A program made the translations under genes and the position numbers. A stretch of DNA of 64,000 nucleotides from Ipomoea triloba (taxonomy: Eukaryota; Streptophyta; Magnoliopsida; Solanales; Convolvulaceae), in the NCBI RefSeq assembly GCF_003576645.1, contig NC_044924.1, positions 26,050,098 through 26,114,097 on the forward strand, given 5' to 3'. Below the pieces are notes generated by a model, which was given only the letters and a program-made list of their open reading frames with translations, had not been told where the DNA came from and made no database searches. Below, one piece after another: positions 59,461 through 64,000 of the stretch; within the stretch, counting starts at the first letter, position 1, and each line of letters begins with the position of its first letter.

Positions 59461-59730
59461 CAAATTTACTTCCATAATTAGGATTCAGGAAGACAGAATT
59501 GCCTAAAAATTAAGGCTCAACAGTCAACATATAATATATTACATACACCATACACATTCACTTCCATAATCAGGAATTCATGTATTTCAGAATTCATCAA
59601 TTTATGGAAATGCCCACAAATTAGGGCTCAACAGTCAACATATAACATATTACATACACATACACATTTACTTCCATAATCAGGAATTCATCATCTTTTG
59701 GAAATGTCCACAAGTTAGGACTTCCACCAC
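59461..59730. repeat. Imperfect ~110-bp tandem repeat
   Basis: 'cttccataatcaggaattca' and 'ggctcaacagtcaacatata' recur near 59468/59515, 59560/59630 and 59670. Confidence 0.7.
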
Positions 59731-60404
59731 ATTATTCAACAGTTCAATAACAGAAATCATCATTCGTGGGTTGGAATCGCTAGCTTGCTCTATATGAAGA
59801 AGTGAAAAACAACAAAACAAAATTATTTGGCCCTACAATTTTGCCTTAATAGACTCCACCCTCCTAGTAATTCAAGTTAAAATTGACCAAGCAAGAATAC
59901 AAAATATGAATGTCGTTTTGGACCACCTGGAAGGTGAATTTAGTTCATGGTATAACAGTTGTATTCATATATATTTCTTAGTAAAGCATGTAATAAAAAG
60001 ATTCAATTCTGTCAAGATCTTGTGGTCTAGTAGCACCCGGTTGCACTTGCATATGAAAGGGAGTGGTTAGAGCCTTAAGTACAAAATTTATTTTATTATA
60101 AAAATTGTTAGAAAATAGTGTGTATTCTCAATTATAACTATCTACAATGTTGGTAAGGTTATAACATGAATAAAAATAATTATATGTTAGTGTAATAATA
60201 TGAACCGATAACTTGTACAATTTAATTTATTCAATGTACAACGATAAAACATTTTCAAAGTTACTATCTTTCATTTTTACTTTTCCATTTATTACAAATT
60301 TGTTTTTTGAAGAAGAAAATTTATAAGTACATAATGGAGTATTCTGCTAATTATTTAGTATTTTTAACTTATTCATTGCAAAATATTTCCTAACATTTTA
60401 ATAA
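59731..60404. other. AT-rich intergenic sequence
   Basis: No gene, RNA or transposon terminus recognised. A G-rich piece 'aagatcttgtggtctagtag' at about 60016 is unremarkable. Confidence 0.4.
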
Positions 60405-60495
60405 TAACAACAACAATAATAATAAGAATAATAATAACAACAACGATGATGACATTTTGTATTTTATATTATTATTATTGTTGTTGTTGTTTAAA
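60405..60495. repeat. AAC/AAT trinucleotide inverted repeat upstream of the NLR
   Basis: 'caacaacaataataataa' is followed about 55 bp later by 'attattattattgttgttg', its reverse complement, so the pair could fold into a hairpin. It lies about 210 bp before the NB-ARC reading frame. Confidence 0.75.
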
Positions 60496-60702
60496 GTTTC
60501 CAATTTATGGCAGCTCATTCTCTAAAAGATACATTTGTATTTCCTACAAAGTAAAAAATTTAATATTAATTTATATCCTTTTTGTGCCAACACTCTTCTC
60601 CTTTGGTCACGTCCCTTATCAAGTGCTTTGCATCTCATAATTTTATCACTTCTTTACTTTAACCAAACCCTGTAATTGTAGACATAATACAAGCTTTTCC
60701 AG

Positions 60703-62522
60703 ATCAAAATGATACCAAACATCTCTACTCCAGATAATGATATAATTGTGGGTTTCAAGAAGGAAGAAAAAACTATCATAAAACATCTCATTCGTGGGTC
60801 AAAGGAGAGAGAAGTTATTTTAATTACTGGCATGGGCGGATTGGGAAAGACAACTTTAGCAAGGAGAGTGTATAAGGAGAAAGCTGTAGTCAATCACTTT
60901 CACAAGCGTGCCTGGTGTACTGTTTCTCAAGAATATGATTGTAAGGACTTGTTGAACAAAATATATAATCAAGTTTGTAGCAAGGTGGCAGAGACCGAGA
61001 TTGATAGTGTAGCCGAAAAGCTTCGCAAAAGCCTGATGGGATTGAGATACCTTATAATGTTGGATGATATTTGGAGTGTGAAAGTATGGGAAGAGTTGAA
61101 TATAGTTTTTCCCTCATGTGACAATGGAAGCAGAATTATTTTAACAAGCAGACAAGAAAGTGTGGTTTCTGATGCCAAACTTATTTGTCTTCCTTTCTTC
61201 ACTATTGATGAGAGTTGGAAATTATTGGAAGTGAAGTTATTTAAAGGGAAGGGATGTCCTAAAGAGCTTGAAAATGTTGGAAGAGAAATATCTAATAAAT
61301 GTAAGGAATTGCCTTTGACAGTTGGTTTGATAGCGGGTCTTCTTGAAAAAGTTACAAAGAGTGAGCAAATGTGGCGTGAATTTCTTCTTACTCTAAACTC
61401 CCATGTTACTTTTGCAGACGGAATACAAAGCAATGATGCGATAGAGCTTAGTTACATGTATTTATCAGATCATTTGAAACCATGCTTACTTTACTTTGCT
61501 TCATTCCTTGAAGATGAAAGAATTGAAGTTTCAAAACTAATAGAACTATGGATATCTGAAGGATTCATCATAGGAATGACAGAGAAAGGGAGAGTAGAAG
61601 ATGAGGCAGAAGATTACTTAAACCAATTGGTTAGAAGTAACCTAATTATGGTGTCGGGAAAGAATTATGATGGTCGCATCGTATCATGCATGGTTCATGA
61701 TTTGGTACGTGACTTTTGCTTAACAAAAGCTAGAGAAAAAATTTTCTTAGAGATAATTAATATGGAAAAGGAGTGGGATCCAACTCTGAAGTTTACCCCA
61801 TATCGAATATGTTTCCATATGCATTCGACATCTGATAATGCTTCTGAATTGGTACCACGGAATTCTTCTATTCACACAGTTTTAGTTTTCCATTGCTATA
61901 CGCCCTTTTATAATGCCTCATGGATTGCTAAAAAATTTGAACATCTCACAATCTTGGATTTAGAGGCAATCCGTGTGTACCAATCATTTTTGTCTGAAGT
62001 TAGCTTACTAACTCATCTAAGGTATCTAGCTCTCGAAGTAGATGGAGATGAAAATGATGATGCACATGATGTCTCACCATTATTACTACAGAATCTCAAG
62101 TGTCTCATAACATTAAAGTTGCGATTATATAAGGTTCATTTCACAATTTTTTTTGGGAATATGAGTACATTGAGACATATGATTATTACTGGTGGTGTCA
62201 GTTGCAATAAGTCTTGCATGGAGAAATCAAGATCAGTTATGATTGAAGCAATTCCTGCTTGTTCAAAAGAATTGCAAACCTGGGTTTTCCTCTCACTCCA
62301 ATGCATCAAGATTTCCTGAGAAAGCTTCCCTGCCTTGAGCAATTAGTTTTGGGAAATTGTCGGCGCTTAAAACAGATGCCTTCTAGTTTTGATGATGTTT
62401 CAACATTGAAAAGGATCATTGCGTTCAATTGCAATCACTCTGTTGGCTCTTGGCTGGACAACATTAAGAAATCTGCATGGGATATAGGAAACGAGCAACT
62501 CGGAGTCGAGGAGAGACTCTGT
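60703..62522 (+). pseudogene. NB-ARC-LRR resistance-like gene (R1 type), truncated and frameshifted
   Basis: An intracellular immune-receptor (NLR) type protein. The 536-residue frame 60709-62319 has the NB-ARC motifs in order: P-loop GMGGLGKTT (41-49), RNBS-A RAWCTVSQEY (67-76), kinase-2 YLIMLDDIW (114-122), RNBS-B GSRIILTSR (140-148), GLPL-equivalent ELPLTVGLIAG (200-210), RNBS-D CLLYFASFLED (259-269) and VHDLVRD in place of MHD (329-335). The coiled-coil N-terminus is absent. TTTTCCAG just before 60703 may be an acceptor, but I see no upstream exon. After weak LRRs the frame stops at 62319, while an overlapping frame (62250-62528) carries the usual R1-type C-terminal LRR text, LPCLEQLVLGNCRRLKQMPS. 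About 200-250 LRR residues seem deleted, with a shift. A GTAAGT at 62521 could be a donor to a short exon at 63010. Probably non-functional as a full NLR. Confidence 0.8.
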
Positions 62523-62735
62523 AAGTGAAATTAACTATCTTAATTATTCTTCACTTTAATTTTCTCATTATCATTTTTGACTTAGTGTTTAAATTGGCAT
62601 GTTTGTACAATATAATGAACACAAAGTTGAGTTATATTATGATTCATTCATATAAAAACTTTCATAAAAGCATGGCTTTATACATCTTGTGGCTTTCATC
62701 ATATTATTTCTCTCATGATAGTATATGTACAAACC

Positions 62736-62738
<3 letters not shown>

Positions 62739-62771
<33 letters not shown>

Positions 62772-62805
62772 NNNNNNNNNNNNNNNNNNNNNNNNNNNNN
62801 NNNNN

Positions 62806-62845
<40 letters not shown>
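62739..62845. other. Poly-T tract containing an assembly gap
   Basis: T run 62739-62771, N 62772-62815, T run 62816-62845. Sequence may be missing here. The ORFs translated across it as poly-Phe are artefacts. Confidence 0.95.
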
Positions 62846-62847
<2 letters not shown>

Positions 62848-63690
62848 GTGGTACTGAATAGAGTTAGGATATTATTTTTTAAAAAATGTTATATTCTTTT
62901 ACTAAGCTTACATTGAACACTTTTAGACAAAACATGCAAAATATATTTTTACTTTTGGTGTGTCGAGTCCTACTAAATCTCTTTTCTTGTTTATTGAAAT
63001 GATTGACAGCACCATTTATGATCAAAACTTTGAGCATGAATCAAATTTTATGGTCGAGATATGGAATAAAATTAGATTAGTTGTACGTGCTGGGATGAGG
63101 AAATTGGATGGCATGTGCCCTAAAATAAAAAGAGGAGAAAGATAGAAGGAGAAAGAGACCAGGAGTGTGTATAATAATATTAATATTTCAACTCTTTTCT
63201 TTATATTTACTCTGAAATGTTTGTGTGTATAATGTATTGAATTAATACTAAAAATCCATTTCAAGTTGAACTCTCTCTATATATATGGTTTCAAAATATA
63301 ACCTTATGTTTGTTTTTTGTTGTTTTTTTTTTTTTTTTTTATCAGTATGAAGGTGAAATCCCCACGTGCCAACTTATTATAGCAATCCGTTTGTGAATTT
63401 TTGAGGGTTTTTTTTCAAAGAAAATTATGGAGTAGTTTTTAAACAAATGAGAGTATAGGTTTTTTTTGAAGTTTAATTTTAATTTTTTCCTTTAACTTTA
63501 AATTCAAGTTTTTTTATGAACCCCACAGTTTGGAAATATTATTTGAGAAAGAAATGCCTAAAATAAGCGTGAAACACTGAGCTGCACTCAACATGGCGCG
63601 TGCAGTGCATGCGCTAGCTGAGCACGTATAAACAGCTTTCCATTCTTTTTTTTTCCCTTCCCTCTCATTTTCTCTTTCTGGAATAACACT
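62846..63690. other. Intergenic sequence between NLR and LRR gene
   Basis: Low-complexity T runs (63317-63340) and a possible short terminal exon of the NLR: acceptor ATTGACAG at 63003-63010, then SPFMIKTLSMNQILWSRYG to a stop. No independent gene is supported. Confidence 0.35.
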
Positions 63691-64000
63691 GATTTAGATC
63701 TCTCTAAAAATCAAATAAGTGGAGAGCTTCTGAAACCACATGTTGAAAGTTACATGGACATGTTTTATCTTTCTCTTTCAAACAATTATTTGAGTGATGT
63801 CATCCCCAAGTGGCTATGTAGTTCTGAAAATCTAGTGATTCTTGCTCTATCTACAAATCAGTTATATGGAGAAATACCTACATGCTTGGGAAAACTACAA
63901 AACTTGGAAGTTCTTGACTTGGGGAATAACAATCTAAGTGGTCACATTCCAAATTCATTGGGATCTCTTCAATCGCTATTCTCTATGCACTTGCAGAATA
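63691..64000 (+). CDS. LRR receptor-like protein, partial (runs off the window)
   Basis: An open frame reads DLDLSKNQISGELLKPHVES, then repeats LSFSNNYLSDVIPKWLCSSE, NLVILALSTNQLYGEIPTCL, GKLQNLEVLDLGNNNLSGHI and PNSLGSLQSLFSMHLQN. These are plant extracellular 24-residue leucine-rich repeats (LxxLxLxxNxLxGxIP), as in receptor-like proteins and kinases that sense ligands at the cell surface. The frame starts in mid-repeat after TTTTTTTTCCCTTCCCTCTC-type sequence. The repeat start, signal peptide and N-terminal cap are not upstream, since stops lie at about 63630. So it is either 5'-truncated or begins with an intron acceptor near 63697. The transmembrane and any kinase region would be beyond 64000. 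Confidence 0.8.

Noticed and set aside
61200..61433. 154-residue minus ORF opposite the NB-ARC frame (60969-61433)
   Set aside because: It is antisense to clear NB-ARC coding sequence, with no recognisable product.
62525..62916. ORFs with poly-Phe and X
   Set aside because: They run across a T homopolymer and an N gap.

Overview
This is AT-rich nuclear DNA from a flowering plant, with introns, plant transposon families and plant gene families. An R1-type NB-ARC gene and a receptor-like LRR gene fit a eudicot and perhaps an asterid. That placement is weak, and I cannot name the species. There are no tRNA or rRNA genes, no CRISPR array and no operons. Two N runs (1-88 and 62772-62815) are flanked by T homopolymers.

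From about 3.3 to 57.8 kb the window is a tandem array of duplicated units, each carrying a small minus-strand gene for a single plant B3 DNA-binding domain (REM-like). I count seven copies. Type I copies are A (6.4-4.7 kb), B (15.8-14.0) and C (29.1-27.3). Type II copies are D (24.8-22.5), E (42.4-40.0) and F (53.0-50.8). G (57.7-56.3) is a decayed relic. A further unit at 32.7-33.3 kb was cut off before its B3 exons. The exon model is a 45-codon exon 1 joined in phase to a 105-106-codon exon 2, with a possible 29-nt last exon. A, B, D, E and F are open in exons 1 and 2. C has a nonsense codon. G has a frameshift, a lost splice donor and broken exon 2 frames.

Because the units are paralogous, many insertions can be read against an empty site in a sister copy. 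These are: a solo LTR (1979-3315, 5-bp TSD); a Mutator-like foldback element (8450-9050, 9-bp TSD); a small CACTA-like element (17979-18440); a 2.57-kb CACTA element (34549-37122, TSD TTG); a poly-A retroelement (45709-50277, 14-bp TSD) that itself hosts an LTR element (46285-49860, TSD GGTGC); and, outside the array, a hAT-type MITE (58884-59259). The large CACTA carries fragments of three host genes in one orientation: MAP70, an ERD6-like sugar transporter and a RAD5-like SNF2 helicase.

Units D and E have lost the conserved TATA and leader region that A, B, C and F keep. It is replaced by a ~110-bp AT-rich tandem repeat.

The right end (57.8-64 kb) leaves the array. It holds a degenerate hAT relic with a BED zinc finger, an NB-ARC-LRR gene missing its coiled coil and much of its LRR, and the start of an LRR receptor-like reading frame that runs off the window. 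The array genes look like a DNA-binding family expanding and decaying through local duplication. I see no new multi-gene system. The strongest original signals are the triple-capture CACTA, the promoter replacement in two B3 copies, and the nested and recombined retroelement.
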